Source of the DNA: Stenotrophomonas sp. ASS1
GTDB taxonomy: Bacteria > Pseudomonadota > Gammaproteobacteria > Xanthomonadales > Xanthomonadaceae
DNA: 64,000 bases
Reading direction: 5' to 3'
NCBI RefSeq assembly: GCF_004346925.1
Contig: NZ_CP031167.1
Coordinates: 1,942,001 to 2,006,000, forward strand
Shown here: positions 27,911 to 36,752 of the stretch, piece after piece
Layout: every line of letters starts with the position of its first letter
Numbering within the stretch: the stretch's first letter is position 1
The notes under the pieces: model-generated
The model's input: the letters and a program-made list of their open reading frames with translations, nothing else
What the model was told of the DNA's origin: nothing
The model's database searches: none
Position numbers and translations under genes: made by a program

Positions 27911-28686
27911 TTCGACGCCTGGCTGGAGGCCGGGTAGACCGCCTGGATCGCGCAGCTGCCGCGGGTGTACTGCGGCAGCGGGGCGATGCTTTCACCGCGC
28001 AGATCGTCTGTCTCGAACTCGGCAGTCATGATCCGATCGCCGGGATTGCCACAGATCAGGCCGTTCTGCAGGCCCGAGTGGAAGCTCAGCTGCGGCGCAC
28101 GGTCGAGCTGGCGGCAGTGGCTGCCGAGTTCGACCCGGTAGTAGCGGTGGCCGCCATTGCGGCGCGGATTGGTCTCCACCAGCACGCCCTGCGGGTCGGA
28201 CGACCACGCGCGGACGTTGCGGGTGGCGAAGCAGTACGACGGCGAGCCGCCGAAGCTGCGGCGGATTTCCTTGCGCTCGCGGATGGTCACGGCGGGCAGG
28301 GTGGCCGTGCGCAGGCGGTCGCTGTCGCGGGCGACGCTGGCGTAGTCGCGATCCTGCAGCGGGGTGACCGCGCTGATGCCGCAGCGGCGGCCGTCGACCA
28401 CGACGCGTTCGCTGGGACGACCGCACGCCCAGCCGGCAGGTGCTTCCAGCTTCAGCGAGGTAGCACCGCGGACGCCGGGGCAATCCTCGCTGAAGTCGAT
28501 GCGATAGGCCTGTCCGGAGGCGGCGCGCAGTGCGATCGAGCGCGGTGATGCCTGCTCCACTTCCTGCACGCCGACCGCGTCCATGCAGTGCGGGGCCGGG
28601 GGCGTACGCTCCTGTGCGGACGCCGAAGCTGCGAGCGCCAGGCCGAGGCTGCTGGCGAGCACCAGTGACACCTGCCGATGGGTCAT
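27907..28686 (-). CDS. Secreted protein with duplicated Cys-rich domain (DUF6491-like)
   Basis: 259 residues from the ATG at 28686 (GGGAG 8 bases upstream), with a signal peptide ending SASAQ. The mature part is two copies of one pattern: Cys near the start, a Y-R-I/V-x-F/L strand, D/H-C, A/I-C-G, then C-x-I at the end (APHCMDA, AYRIDFSEDC, WACG, RRCGISAV; then PSYCFAT, YYRVELGSHC, LICG, GSCAIQAV). The pattern resembles the DUF6491 family of secreted proteins with unknown function. Eight cysteines suggest disulfides in the periplasm. Overlaps the convergent hydrolase gene by 4 bases. Confidence 0.65.
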   Translation of the reverse strand: MTHRQVSLVLASSLGLALAASASAQERTPPAPHCMDAVGVQEVEQASPRSIALRAASGQAYRIDFSEDCPGVRGATSLKLEAPAGWACGRPSERVVVDGRRCGISAVTPLQDRDYASVARDSDRLRTATLPAVTIRERKEIRRSFGGSPSYCFATRNVRAWSSDPQGVLVETNPRRNGGHRYYRVELGSHCRQLDRAPQLSFHSGLQNGLICGNPGDRIMTAEFETDDLRGESIAPLPQYTRGSCAIQAVYPASSQASN

Positions 28687-28767
28687 GTCCTGCACTCCCT
28701 GCGTTGGATGACGGATCGACTATAGCAGCGGTTTGCACGGCCGTTGCTACACGCGCACACTGCCCGG

Positions 28768-29466
28768 ATGGGCGCCATCTTCCATCTGCGGCACTACGGC
28801 CAGGCCACCGGCCTGGACCGCCATGACTACGCGCAGTGGGTGCTGCCGCTGCAGGGCGAACTGCACTTCGAGATGGAAGGCCGCGGTGGTCGCCTCGACC
28901 TGCTGCAGGGGGTTTTCGTTGCGGCCGGCGAAGCGCATGACCAGATGGCCGATGGCCCGAACGGTTTCGTGATCGTCGATTGTCCTCCGGGCGTGCTTGA
29001 TGACGGCACGCAGGAGCATCTGTGCCGGCAGCGCTGGCTGCACCTGCCGCATGCGCTGCGACAACGCCTGGCGGGCGTGCAGGACGGGCAGCCGATGCCG
29101 GCCCTGCTGCCGCAGCTGCTGCAGGTATTTGCACCGGCCGGCAGTGGCGCGCGCATGCAGGGACTGTGTGCGGCAGTGCAGGCCGATCCGGGCCAGGCGT
29201 GGCCGGTGGCGCGCATGGCCGCGTCTGTCGGGGTCAGCGAGAGCCGGTTGCACGCGCTGTTCCAGCGTGAGTTCGGGCTCAGCCCGCAGGCATGGCTCAG
29301 TGCAAGCCGGTTGCGCTGGGCCAAGCACCAGCTGCGCACCAGCACGGCGCCGATCAGTGATATCGCGCTGGCCGCAGGCTATTCCGAGCAGAGCGCACTG
29401 ACCCGCGCGCTGCGCCGTGAGTGTGGGCAGACCCCCGCCGCGTGGCGCAGGAACGCCGGACTGTAG
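28768..29466 (+). CDS. AraC-family transcriptional regulator
   Basis: 232 residues from the ATG at 28768 (MGAIFHLRHYGQATGLDRHD). An N-terminal cupin half (LPLQGELHFEMEGRGGRLDL) is followed by the AraC domain (PVARMAASVGVSESRLHALF and PISDIALAAGYSEQSALTRA, ending FRREC-like RRECGQTPAAWRR). The TAG stop is supplied by the first bases of a SMAG palindrome. The next gene encodes a DMT transporter, a possible target. Confidence 0.85.
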   Translation: MGAIFHLRHYGQATGLDRHDYAQWVLPLQGELHFEMEGRGGRLDLLQGVFVAAGEAHDQMADGPNGFVIVDCPPGVLDDGTQEHLCRQRWLHLPHALRQRLAGVQDGQPMPALLPQLLQVFAPAGSGARMQGLCAAVQADPGQAWPVARMAASVGVSESRLHALFQREFGLSPQAWLSASRLRWAKHQLRTSTAPISDIALAAGYSEQSALTRALRRECGQTPAAWRRNAGL

Positions 29467-29537
29467 CGTCGAGCCATGCTCGACGGCTTCTGCACCGGCC
29501 ACCTCGCGAACGGCAGTCGAGCATGGCTCGACGCTAC
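29463..29537. repeat. SMAG-type palindromic repeat, inverted pair
   Basis: GTAGCGTCGAGCCATGCTCG at the left and its inverted counterpart ending GGCTCGACGCTAC at the right, 27 bases apart. Each unit is itself a hairpin around CATG. The GTAG head matches SMAG elements of S. maltophilia. Confidence 0.85.
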
Positions 29538-29625
29538 AAAGGCGGGAGGGCAGTAGCCTCGGTCAAGAGCGCCCAGCGGCCAGCGCTTACACTGCGCGGC
29601 CTGTTCCTCCCCCCGAAGAACCCGA

Positions 29626-30576
29626 ATGCGCAACAACCCGATGGCCCTGGGCATCGCCAATGGCGTTGCCGCTGGCGCGCTGTGGGGCGTGGTCTTCCTC
29701 GCGCCCGCCGTGCTGCAGTCGTTCAATGCCCTGCAACTGTCGGCCGGCCGCTATCTGGTCTACGGTCTGATCGCCGTAGCCCTGCTGCTGCCGCGCTGGA
29801 AGCGGCTGGCACCACGGCTGGGCCGCGCCGAGTGGATCGGCCTGTTGTGGCTGAGCCTGGCCGGGAACCTGGTGTACTTCCTGCTGCTGGCGACGGCGGT
29901 GCAGTGGGCTGGCGGTGCGGCGGCGTCCTTGATTGTCGGCCTGATTCCGGTGGTAGTGACCCTGGTCGGTGTGCGCGAGCAGGGCGCGGTGCCGCTGAAG
30001 CAGCTGCTGCCGGCACTGGGCCTGTGCGTGCTGGGCGTGGCACTGGTTGGCTGGGAAGCACTGATGTCTGAGCACCTCGCGACACCGTGGCGGCAGCGCC
30101 TGATCGGCCTGCTGTGCGCGTTCGGCGCGCTGTTCTCGTGGGCGTTGTACTCGATCGGCAACAGCCGCTGGCTGGCGCGCCGACCGGATCTGTCCAGCCA
30201 CGACTGGTCGCTGCTGACCGGTGTCACCACCGGCGGCCTGGCTCTACTGCTGGTGCCGATGGCCTTCATCGGCCACACCGGCGGGCACACGGCGGCGCAG
30301 TGGAGTGGTTTCTGGGCGATCAGCGCGGGTGTGGCGGTGGTCGCCTCGATCCTTGGCAATGCGTTCTGGAACCGTGCCAGCCGCCTGCTGCCGCTGACCC
30401 TGACCGGCCAGATGATCGTGTTCGAGACCCTGTTCGCGTTGCTCTACGCATTCGCCTGGCAGCAGCGCTGGCCCTCGCTGCTCGAAGCGCTGGCGATCGT
30501 GTTCCTGGTGGCCGGCGTGATGCTGTGCGCGCATGCGCATCGCACGCCCCGCGCGATCGCCGAACATGCCGGCTGA
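29626..30576 (+). CDS. EamA/DMT-superfamily transporter
   Basis: 316 residues with ten predicted membrane helices in two EamA-like repeats (first begins GIANGVAAGALWGVVFLAPA; second begins LIGLLCAFGALFSWALYSIG). Such inner-membrane carriers export metabolites or amino acids; substrate is unknown. Follows an AraC gene and a SMAG pair. Confidence 0.88.
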   Translation: MRNNPMALGIANGVAAGALWGVVFLAPAVLQSFNALQLSAGRYLVYGLIAVALLLPRWKRLAPRLGRAEWIGLLWLSLAGNLVYFLLLATAVQWAGGAAASLIVGLIPVVVTLVGVREQGAVPLKQLLPALGLCVLGVALVGWEALMSEHLATPWRQRLIGLLCAFGALFSWALYSIGNSRWLARRPDLSSHDWSLLTGVTTGGLALLLVPMAFIGHTGGHTAAQWSGFWAISAGVAVVASILGNAFWNRASRLLPLTLTGQMIVFETLFALLYAFAWQQRWPSLLEALAIVFLVAGVMLCAHAHRTPRAIAEHAG

Positions 30577-30677
30577 ATGTGGCCGTCAAGCATACTGATG
30601 GCCGCTTTGTCTCAGATGCAACCAAATGTCGGCACGTTGGCCGATGATCGCGGCAACGACTTTTTGCGCCGCAGCAC

Positions 30678-30705
30678 TTGACAGCGGCCCGGCGCACGGT
30701 GTTCT
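30678..30705 (+). promoter_or_regulatory. Candidate thr operon promoter
   Basis: TTGACA at 30678-30683, 16-bp spacer, TGTTCT at 30700-30705. Transcription would begin about 30712, only a few bases before the leader ATG, suggesting a leaderless or nearly leaderless leader mRNA. The -10 is weak. Confidence 0.45.
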
Positions 30706-30714
30706 CTGTGCGTC

Positions 30715-30849
30715 ATGGTTCTTGATGCCGCCCACGCCAGCCTGATCGCCCCCGTTACTGCGGGCCGTTCGACTGCGCCGGTCGCCACCACCACCATTAC
30801 CACCACCACCGTCACCACTGCCCTGGTGCGGCCCGTCGTCTTCGTGTAA
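30715..30849 (+). CDS. thrL: Threonine operon leader peptide
   Basis: 44 codons: after MVLDAAHASLIAPVTAGRST comes a Thr/Ile-rich control stretch (ATTTITTTTVTT), then ALVRPVVFV and TAA. Such a run before thrA is the signature of ribosome-mediated attenuation responding to charged Thr and Ile tRNA. A GC-rich hairpin (CCCCGC-ACC/GGTGGCGGGG, 30866-30889) follows the stop at the place expected for the terminator arm, but no T-run follows it. Too short for most gene finders. Confidence 0.82.
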   Translation: MVLDAAHASLIAPVTAGRSTAPVATTTITTTTVTTALVRPVVFV

Positions 30850-30865
30850 CTCCCGAAAACCACGG

Positions 30866-30889
30866 CCCCGCACCATACAGGTGGCGGGG
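30866..30889 (+). promoter_or_regulatory. GC-rich hairpin after thrL, possible attenuator
   Basis: CCCCGCACC pairs with GGTGGCGGGG with one bulged base and a 5-base loop. It is 16 bases after the leader stop and 44 bases before thrA. The usual U-run is missing, so termination would need Rho or be weak. Confidence 0.5.
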
Positions 30890-30933
30890 AAACTCGACAC
30901 CTGCATGCGACGGGGCCTCCTACCGAGGTCTGC

Positions 30934-33438
30934 ATGTCTTCCCACGCCCCCGCTCATCCTGTTGCCCCGGCCGATCTGGCTGCACCGTCCATCGTCGTGC
31001 ACAAGTTCGGCGGCACCTCGGTGGCCGATGCCGAACGCTACCGCCATGTTGCCGGCCTGCTGCTGGCCCGCCCCGAATCGCTGCAGGTCACTGTCGTCTC
31101 GGCGATGAAGGGCGTCACCGACGCACTGATCGATCTGGCCCAGCTGGCAGCCAAGGGGGACGACGGCTGGCGCGAGGCCTGGCATGCGCTGCGCGCGCGC
31201 CATCGTGGCGCCGCTGTGGCGCTGCTGGGCGAGCAGGTGGGCGAGACCGTCGAATGGATCGATGCCCGCTTCGATCAACTGGCCGACGTGCTGGCAGCGT
31301 TGGTGGTGATCGGCGAGCTGCCACGCGAAGTACTCGACCGCGTGCAGGGCCTGGGCGAAGTGTTTTCCGCGCAGCTGCTCGGCACGCACCTGCAGGCGCT
31401 GGGCGCAGACTGTGCAGTGCTGGATGCGCGCGACGTACTGGTGGTGGGACATGGCGAACTGGGCGTGGATGTCGACTGGGAAGCCAGCGCCGACCGCCTG
31501 GCCAAGTGGCGCCTGCAGCATCCGCAGCCACGCCTGGTCGCCACCGGCTTCGTCGCCCGTGACCGTCATGACCGCATCACCACGCTCGGCCGCAACGGCA
31601 GCGATTACTCCGGCGCGATCTTCGCCGCGCTGTTCAACGCCGATGAACTGCACATCTGGACCGATGTCGACGGCGTGCTGTCGGCCGACCCGCGGCTGGT
31701 GCCCGAGGCGGTGCAGCTGGAGTCGCTGAGCTACGACGAGGCCTGCGAGCTGGCTTATTTCGGCGCCAAGGTGGTGCACCCGCAGACGATGTCGCCGGCG
31801 ATCCGCCTCGGCCTGCCGATCTTCATCCGCAATACCTTCCAGCCGGCGCATCCGGGGACGCGCATCAGCGCCGAGCGCTCGCCGCGCGGGCCGGTGAAGG
31901 GCCTGACCCTGAGCCCCGGCTTGGCCCTGCTGAACCTGGAAGGCACCGGGCTGATCGGTGTGCCCGGTACCGCCGAGCGTGTGTTTGCCGCCCTGCGTCA
32001 GGCGCAGGTGTCGGTGGTGATGATCTCGCAGGGGTCGTCGGAACATTCGATCTGTTGCGTGGTGCGTGCTGCTGAAGCCGGCCGTGGCCGCGAGGCACTG
32101 CTGCACGCGTTCGCGCATGAGCTGTCGGTGGGCCAGGTGCAACGCGTGCAGGTCAGTGAGGGCGTCAGCGTGCTGGCCGCGGTCGGTGACGGCATGGCCG
32201 GCCAGCCCGGTGTGGCCGCACGTCTGTTCGAGGCGCTGGGCCGTGCGCAGGTGAACATCCTGGCGATCGCGCAGGGCTCGTCCGAGCGCAACATTTCGGT
32301 GGCGGTGGACAGTGCCGATGCCACCCGCGCCTTGCGCGCTGCACATGCCGGCTTCTGGCTGTCGCCGCAGACCTTTGCGGTCGGTGTGATCGGGCCGGGC
32401 AACGTCGGTGCCGCACTGCTGGACCAGTTGCTTGCCGCACGCCCGCAGCTGCTGGCCAAGGCCAATGTGGATCTGCGCCTGCGCGCGCTGGCCTCGCGTT
32501 CGCGCATGCGCCTGGAAGTGGATGGCCTGCACGCCGACTGGCGGGAGGCCTTGCGCGAAGCGGGCGAGTCCAGCGATCTGGATCGTTTCACCGAACACCT
32601 GCTGGCCGCCCACCTGCCGCATGCGGTGGTGATCGACTGCAGTGGCAGTGCCGAGGTGGCCGAGCGCTATGAGGGCTGGCTGGCGGCCGGCATCCATGTG
32701 GTCACCCCGAACAAACAGGCCGGTGCCGGGCCGCTGCCGCGTTACCAGCGCATCCGTGCTGCAGCGGCGGCCAGTGGCGCGCGTTTCCGCTACGAGGCCA
32801 CGGTCGGCGCGGGCCTGCCGGTGATCACCACGCTGCGCGATCTGGTCGATACCGGTGACGAGGTGCTGGCGATTGAAGGCATCTTCTCCGGCACGCTGGC
32901 CTGGCTGTTCAACCGCTTCGATGGCAGCCAGCCGTTCTCGCAGCTGGTCGCGCAGGCGCGGTCGATGGGCTACACCGAGCCGGACCCGCGCGATGATCTT
33001 TCGGGTGTGGATGTGGCGCGCAAGCTGGTGATCCTCGCCCGCGAAGCCGGCCACGCGCTCAGCCTGGAACAGGTACAGGTGGAAAGCCTGGTGCCGGCGC
33101 TGCTGCGCGAGGGCAGCGTGGATGCCTTCATGGCGCGGCTGGGCGAGTCCGACGCCAGCTTGCTGCAACGCCTGCAGGATGCGCGGGCGCGGGGGGCGGT
33201 GCTGCGCTATGTGGCACGGCTGGGTGCCGACGGCGCCTCGGTCGGCCTGCAGGAACTGCCGGCCGATCATGCCTTCGCCAACCTGCGGCTGACCGACAAC
33301 GTGGTCCAGTTCCGCACCCGTCGTTACTGTGACAATCCGCTGGTGGTGCAGGGGCCGGGCGCCGGCCCGGAAGTCACCGCGGCGGGTGTGTTTGCCGACC
33401 TGCTGCGGGTCGCGGCCGGTGAAGGAGCGCGCCTGTGA
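30934..33438 (+). CDS. thrA: Bifunctional aspartokinase/homoserine dehydrogenase
   Basis: 834 residues. The N-terminal aspartokinase has the KFGGTS motif ([20 protein letters not shown]). Two ACT repeats lie around residues 320-470 ([14 protein letters not shown] and [14 protein letters not shown]). The C-terminal homoserine dehydrogenase starts at the Rossmann motif [18 protein letters not shown] (about 485) and has HVVTPNKQ. Catalyses the first and third steps from aspartate to threonine/methionine, with Thr feedback through the ACT domains. First gene of thrABC, behind the Thr-rich leader. Its stop overlaps thrB. Confidence 0.96.
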   Translation: MSSHAPAHPVAPADLAAPSIVVHKFGGTSVADAERYRHVAGLLLARPESLQVTVVSAMKGVTDALIDLAQLAAKGDDGWREAWHALRARHRGAAVALLGEQVGETVEWIDARFDQLADVLAALVVIGELPREVLDRVQGLGEVFSAQLLGTHLQALGADCAVLDARDVLVVGHGELGVDVDWEASADRLAKWRLQHPQPRLVATGFVARDRHDRITTLGRNGSDYSGAIFAALFNADELHIWTDVDGVLSADPRLVPEAVQLESLSYDEACELAYFGAKVVHPQTMSPAIRLGLPIFIRNTFQPAHPGTRISAERSPRGPVKGLTLSPGLALLNLEGTGLIGVPGTAERVFAALRQAQVSVVMISQGSSEHSICCVVRAAEAGRGREALLHAFAHELSVGQVQRVQVSEGVSVLAAVGDGMAGQPGVAARLFEALGRAQVNILAIAQGSSERNISVAVDSADATRALRAAHAGFWLSPQTFAVGVIGPGNVGAALLDQLLAARPQLLAKANVDLRLRALASRSRMRLEVDGLHADWREALREAGESSDLDRFTEHLLAAHLPHAVVIDCSGSAEVAERYEGWLAAGIHVVTPNKQAGAGPLPRYQRIRAAAAASGARFRYEATVGAGLPVITTLRDLVDTGDEVLAIEGIFSGTLAWLFNRFDGSQPFSQLVAQARSMGYTEPDPRDDLSGVDVARKLVILAREAGHALSLEQVQVESLVPALLREGSVDAFMARLGESDASLLQRLQDARARGAVLRYVARLGADGASVGLQELPADHAFANLRLTDNVVQFRTRRYCDNPLVVQGPGAGPEVTAAGVFADLLRVAAGEGARL

Positions 33439-34349
33439 TCGCACGTGCGTTCGCGCCTGCCTCGGTGGCCAACGTGGCGGTGGGCTTCGATATTCTCGGC
33501 CATGCCATTGCCGGCATTGGCGATACCGTGAGCGTGCGCCGCATCGATGAGCCGCTGGTGCGCATCGAGGCGATCCGCGGCAGTGCCATTGAGTTGCCGC
33601 TGGATGCGGCTGGAAACACTGCGGGTGCAGCGTTGATGTCGCTGCGCGCAGGGCTGGGCCTGGACTTCGGTTTCGCGGTGGAGATCGACAAGGGCATTCC
33701 GTTCGGTTCCGGCATGGGCGGTTCGGCAGCGTCGAGTGTTGCGGCGCTGGTCGCCGCCAACGCGCTGCTGGATGTGCCGCTGTCGCGCGAGGCGTTGTAT
33801 CCGTTTGCGCTGGATGGCGAGGCGGTGGCCAGTGGTGGCCGCCACGGTGACAACGTGGGGCCGCTGCTGCTGGGTGGTCTTGCGCTGTGCACGGCCGACC
33901 GGCTGCTGCCGATTCCGGTGCCGGCTACCTGGCACAGCCTGCTGGTGCATCCGCATGCGGTGCTGGAAACACGCCGCGCACGCCAGGCCCTGCAGGGCAG
34001 CTATGCGCTGGGCGAGTTCGTGGCGCAGAGCGCGAACCTCGCACTGGTGCTCAGTGGTTGCCATCGCAGCGATGCCGCACTGGTGCGCGCGGGACTGCGC
34101 GACGTGCTGGTGGAGCCGCGCCGGGCCGGATTGATTGCCGGCTTCGAAGCCGCCCGTGATGCGGCGCTGTCGGCCAATGCAATGGGCGCAGGCATCTCCG
34201 GTGCCGGTCCGAGCGTGTTCGCCTGGTTCGAGGATGCCGACCAGGCACTTGCCGCCGCCACACCGGTGCAGGCCGCATTTGCAGCCGCAGGTTTCGACAG
34301 TGACGCCTGGGTGTCGTCGCTGGATGCACCGGGAGCCCGCTTGTGCTGA
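33435..34349 (+). CDS. thrB: Homoserine kinase (GHMP family)
   Basis: 304 residues from the GTG at 33435, overlapping the thrA stop (GTGA). GHMP kinase motifs: [20 protein letters not shown] (motif 1), the ATP loop [17 protein letters not shown] (motif 2) and [15 protein letters not shown] (motif 3). Phosphorylates homoserine to O-phosphohomoserine for thrC. Usual length for the family. Confidence 0.95.
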   Translation: MIARAFAPASVANVAVGFDILGHAIAGIGDTVSVRRIDEPLVRIEAIRGSAIELPLDAAGNTAGAALMSLRAGLGLDFGFAVEIDKGIPFGSGMGGSAASSVAALVAANALLDVPLSREALYPFALDGEAVASGGRHGDNVGPLLLGGLALCTADRLLPIPVPATWHSLLVHPHAVLETRRARQALQGSYALGEFVAQSANLALVLSGCHRSDAALVRAGLRDVLVEPRRAGLIAGFEAARDAALSANAMGAGISGAGPSVFAWFEDADQALAAATPVQAAFAAAGFDSDAWVSSLDAPGARLC

Positions 34350-34378
34350 ATCCTTCCCCTTTACTGGATACCGAACCC

Positions 34379-35665
34379 ATGCAATTTGTTTCGACCCGCG
34401 GCCAGTCTCCGGCCGTTGGCCTCAGCGCGGCGATCGCCGCCGGATTGGCGCCCGATGGCGGGCTGTATGTTCCGCAGATGCTGCCGGCGCCACGTGAGCT
34501 GCAGGCCGGCGCGACCCTGGCCGATACCGCCGCCGATCTGCTGATGCCGTTCTTTGCTGGCGACGCGCTGGAGTCTGCTCTGCCATCGATCTGCCGCGAG
34601 GCGTTCGACTTTCCGGTACCGCTGCGTGCGCTCGGCGACGGTGACCACGTGCTGGAGCTGTTCCATGGGCCAACGGCGGCGTTCAAGGATATCGGCGCGC
34701 GCTTCCTGGCCGGTACGCTGTCGCGGCTGCAGGCCGGCAAGGACCGCGATCTGACGATTGTCGTCGCTACCTCCGGCGACACGGGTGCTGCGGTGGCAGC
34801 GGCTTTCCATCGCCAGCCCGGCGTGCGCGTGGTGGTGCTGTATCCGGATGGCCGCGTATCTCCGCGCCAGGCGCATCAGCTCGGTTGTTTCGGCGACAAC
34901 ATCCAGGCCCTGCGTGTGGCGGGTGCGTTCGACGATTGCCAGGCGATGGTCAAGCAGGCACTGGCTGACCGCGAACTGCAGGCGCAGGTGCCGTTGAGCT
35001 CGGCCAACAGCATCAGCCTGGGCCGACTGCTACCGCAGATGAGCTATTACGCGCATGCGGCGTTGAGCCACTACGCGGCGCATCGTCGCCGGCTCAATCT
35101 GGTGGTGCCGACCGGCAACCTGGGCAATGCGATGGCGGCCGTGCTGGCGCGCGCGCTGGGCGTGCCGATCGGTCAGATCGTGCTGGCCACCAATGCCAAT
35201 GCGGTGCTGCCGGCGTACTTCAATGGCGGCGAGTACCAGCCGCAGGCCAGTGTGGCGACGGTGGCCAATGCAATGGACGTGGGTGCGCCGAGCAACTTCG
35301 AGCGACTGCGCTGGCTCTACCACGGCGACGACGCGGAACTGCGTGCTGCGTTCCGTGCGTTCGCGGTGGATGACGTAACCATCCGCGCGACGATTGCGGC
35401 GGCGCATGCCAGCCGCGGCGAGCTGTTCTGCCCGCACACGGCGACGGCGGTGAAGGTGCTGCAGGACCTGCGTGCGCGTGGTGCGAAGGGCGACTGGGCG
35501 GTGGTGGCCACGGCGCATCCGGCCAAGTTCGAGGCCGTGGTCGAAACGCTGATCGGCGAAGCGGTGGCGGTGCCGCCTGCGCTGGATGCGTTGCTGCAGC
35601 GACCGGCGCACGCCGAACCGTTGGCGGCCGATTACGCGGCGTTGCGTGAGGTACTGCTGCGCTGA
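34379..35665 (+). CDS. thrC: Threonine synthase
   Basis: 428 residues. PLP enzyme: ELFHGPTAAFKDIGARF contains the cofactor Lys (FKD), then VVATSGDTGAAVAAAF and VPTGNLGNAMAAVLA for phosphate binding. Converts O-phosphohomoserine to threonine. The start at the ATG 34379 (MQFVSTRGQSPAVG) agrees with known family N-termini, but a GTG at 34343 has a better ribosome site (GGGAG, 7 bases away) and would overlap thrB, so a 12-residue extension is possible. A SMAG cluster follows the stop. Confidence 0.94.
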   Translation: MQFVSTRGQSPAVGLSAAIAAGLAPDGGLYVPQMLPAPRELQAGATLADTAADLLMPFFAGDALESALPSICREAFDFPVPLRALGDGDHVLELFHGPTAAFKDIGARFLAGTLSRLQAGKDRDLTIVVATSGDTGAAVAAAFHRQPGVRVVVLYPDGRVSPRQAHQLGCFGDNIQALRVAGAFDDCQAMVKQALADRELQAQVPLSSANSISLGRLLPQMSYYAHAALSHYAAHRRRLNLVVPTGNLGNAMAAVLARALGVPIGQIVLATNANAVLPAYFNGGEYQPQASVATVANAMDVGAPSNFERLRWLYHGDDAELRAAFRAFAVDDVTIRATIAAAHASRGELFCPHTATAVKVLQDLRARGAKGDWAVVATAHPAKFEAVVETLIGEAVAVPPALDALLQRPAHAEPLAADYAALREVLLR

Positions 35666-35680
35666 GCGGAGAGGGACGCG

Positions 35681-35853
35681 GTTGCCGGCCAGCGGCCGGC
35701 ACTACCGGAGAGATACAGCACGGATCGGGCGCGGTTGCCGGCCAGCGGCCGGCACTACCAGGGAAATGCATTCGGGTAGTGCCGGCCGCTGGGGCCAGCG
35801 GCCGGCACTACCAGGGAAATGCATTCGGGTAGTGCCGGCCGCTGGCCGGCAAC
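35681..35853. repeat. Cluster of SMAG-type palindromes
   Basis: Units with GTTGCCGGCCAGCGGCCGGC-type sequence: 35681-35705 and 35734-35758 (ending CACTAC), 35776-35811 (a longer hairpin with GTAG at one end and CTAC at the other), and 35829-35853 (starting GTAG). The spacer CCAGGGAAATGCATTCGG occurs twice, showing a 53-bp tandem duplication. Fills the space between thrC and the FNR-type gene. Confidence 0.9.
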
Positions 35854-35872
35854 CCCACGGACCGCGATGCGG

Positions 35873-36625
35873 TCAGATCAACCCTTCACCGGCCAGCGTA
35901 CGCAGCCCATCCTCGTCGAGGATCTCCACCACGTTCAGGTGGGGCAGGGCGATCAACCCCTGCTGGCGCAGCTTGGTGAAGGTGCGGCTGACCGTTTCCA
36001 TGGTCAGGCCCAGATGGTCGGCGATATCGCCGCGGCCCATCGGCAGCGATACGCGCAGGCCGTCGCCGCCCAGCTTGGCCTCGCGCGCGGCCAGGCGCAG
36101 CAGGAAATCGGCCAGCTTCTCGGCCGGCTGCAGGCGAGCCAGTGCCAGCGCAGCATCCTGTGCGGCATCCAGTTCCTGGCAGGCGCGCTGCAGCAGCTTG
36201 CGCTCCAGGTGCGGGAAACGGCTGCGCAGGGCCTTCATCTGTGGCAGCGCGACGCGGCATACTCGGCTGTCGGCAATGGCCTCGATGTCGTAGCGGTGAT
36301 GGTCGCTGCCGCTCAGGCCCAGGTAGTCGCCGGGCAGCACGAAGCCGTTGATCTGGCGGCGGCCGTCGGCCAGGGTGCGCACCAGGCGCAGTGCGCCGGC
36401 AGTCAATGTATAGACATGGTCGCGCTCTTCGCCGGTGCGGGCCAGCGTGCTGCCCATGCTGACCTGCTGCGAGACGGTGACCTGTTCCAGCGCCTGCACT
36501 TCATCGGGCGACAGCGCCGAGCACACCGCAAGGTGGCGAACCGAGCAGTGCAGGCAGTCCAGCGTGGTGCAGGACGGCGAGGCGGGATCGTTGGTGGCGG
36601 GCGGAGCGCCGGAAGGCCGTGACAT
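35873..36625 (-). CDS. FNR-type Crp/Fnr transcriptional regulator
   Basis: 250 residues. N-terminal cysteines C24-x2-C27-x7-C35 ([13 protein letters not shown]), plus C19 and a central Cys in [10 protein letters not shown], fit the [4Fe-4S] ligands of oxygen-sensing FnrL/FnrN-type regulators. Then comes a cyclic-nucleotide-type sensor domain and a C-terminal helix-turn-helix ([20 protein letters not shown]) with the E-x-x-S-R recognition seen in FNR. Likely controls anaerobic or microaerobic genes. Divergent from hisS. Confidence 0.88.
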   Translation of the reverse strand: MSRPSGAPPATNDPASPSCTTLDCLHCSVRHLAVCSALSPDEVQALEQVTVSQQVSMGSTLARTGEERDHVYTLTAGALRLVRTLADGRRQINGFVLPGDYLGLSGSDHHRYDIEAIADSRVCRVALPQMKALRSRFPHLERKLLQRACQELDAAQDAALALARLQPAEKLADFLLRLAAREAKLGGDGLRVSLPMGRGDIADHLGLTMETVSRTFTKLRQQGLIALPHLNVVEILDEDGLRTLAGEGLI

Positions 36626-36752
36626 GTTGCGGGGGGCGTATCGCGGGCGGGGAGGGCCTTATGATACTTCAAGCGGCCGTTCGACCCTGCCCGCGGCGGG
36701 GGCGCTAGAATGTCGCCCCCTCCCACGTCCCGTTCCAGCAGGAGTTCCGCCC

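Noticed and set aside
30586..33444. Reverse-strand open frame of 952 codons
   Set aside because: Antisense to thrA and its leader. The forward frame has full aspartokinase/homoserine dehydrogenase motifs.
35681..35853. Repeat cluster considered as a CRISPR array
   Set aside because: Units are palindromes in both orientations with uneven spacing, the spacers are repeated rather than unique, and no cas genes are near. SMAG units explain it.
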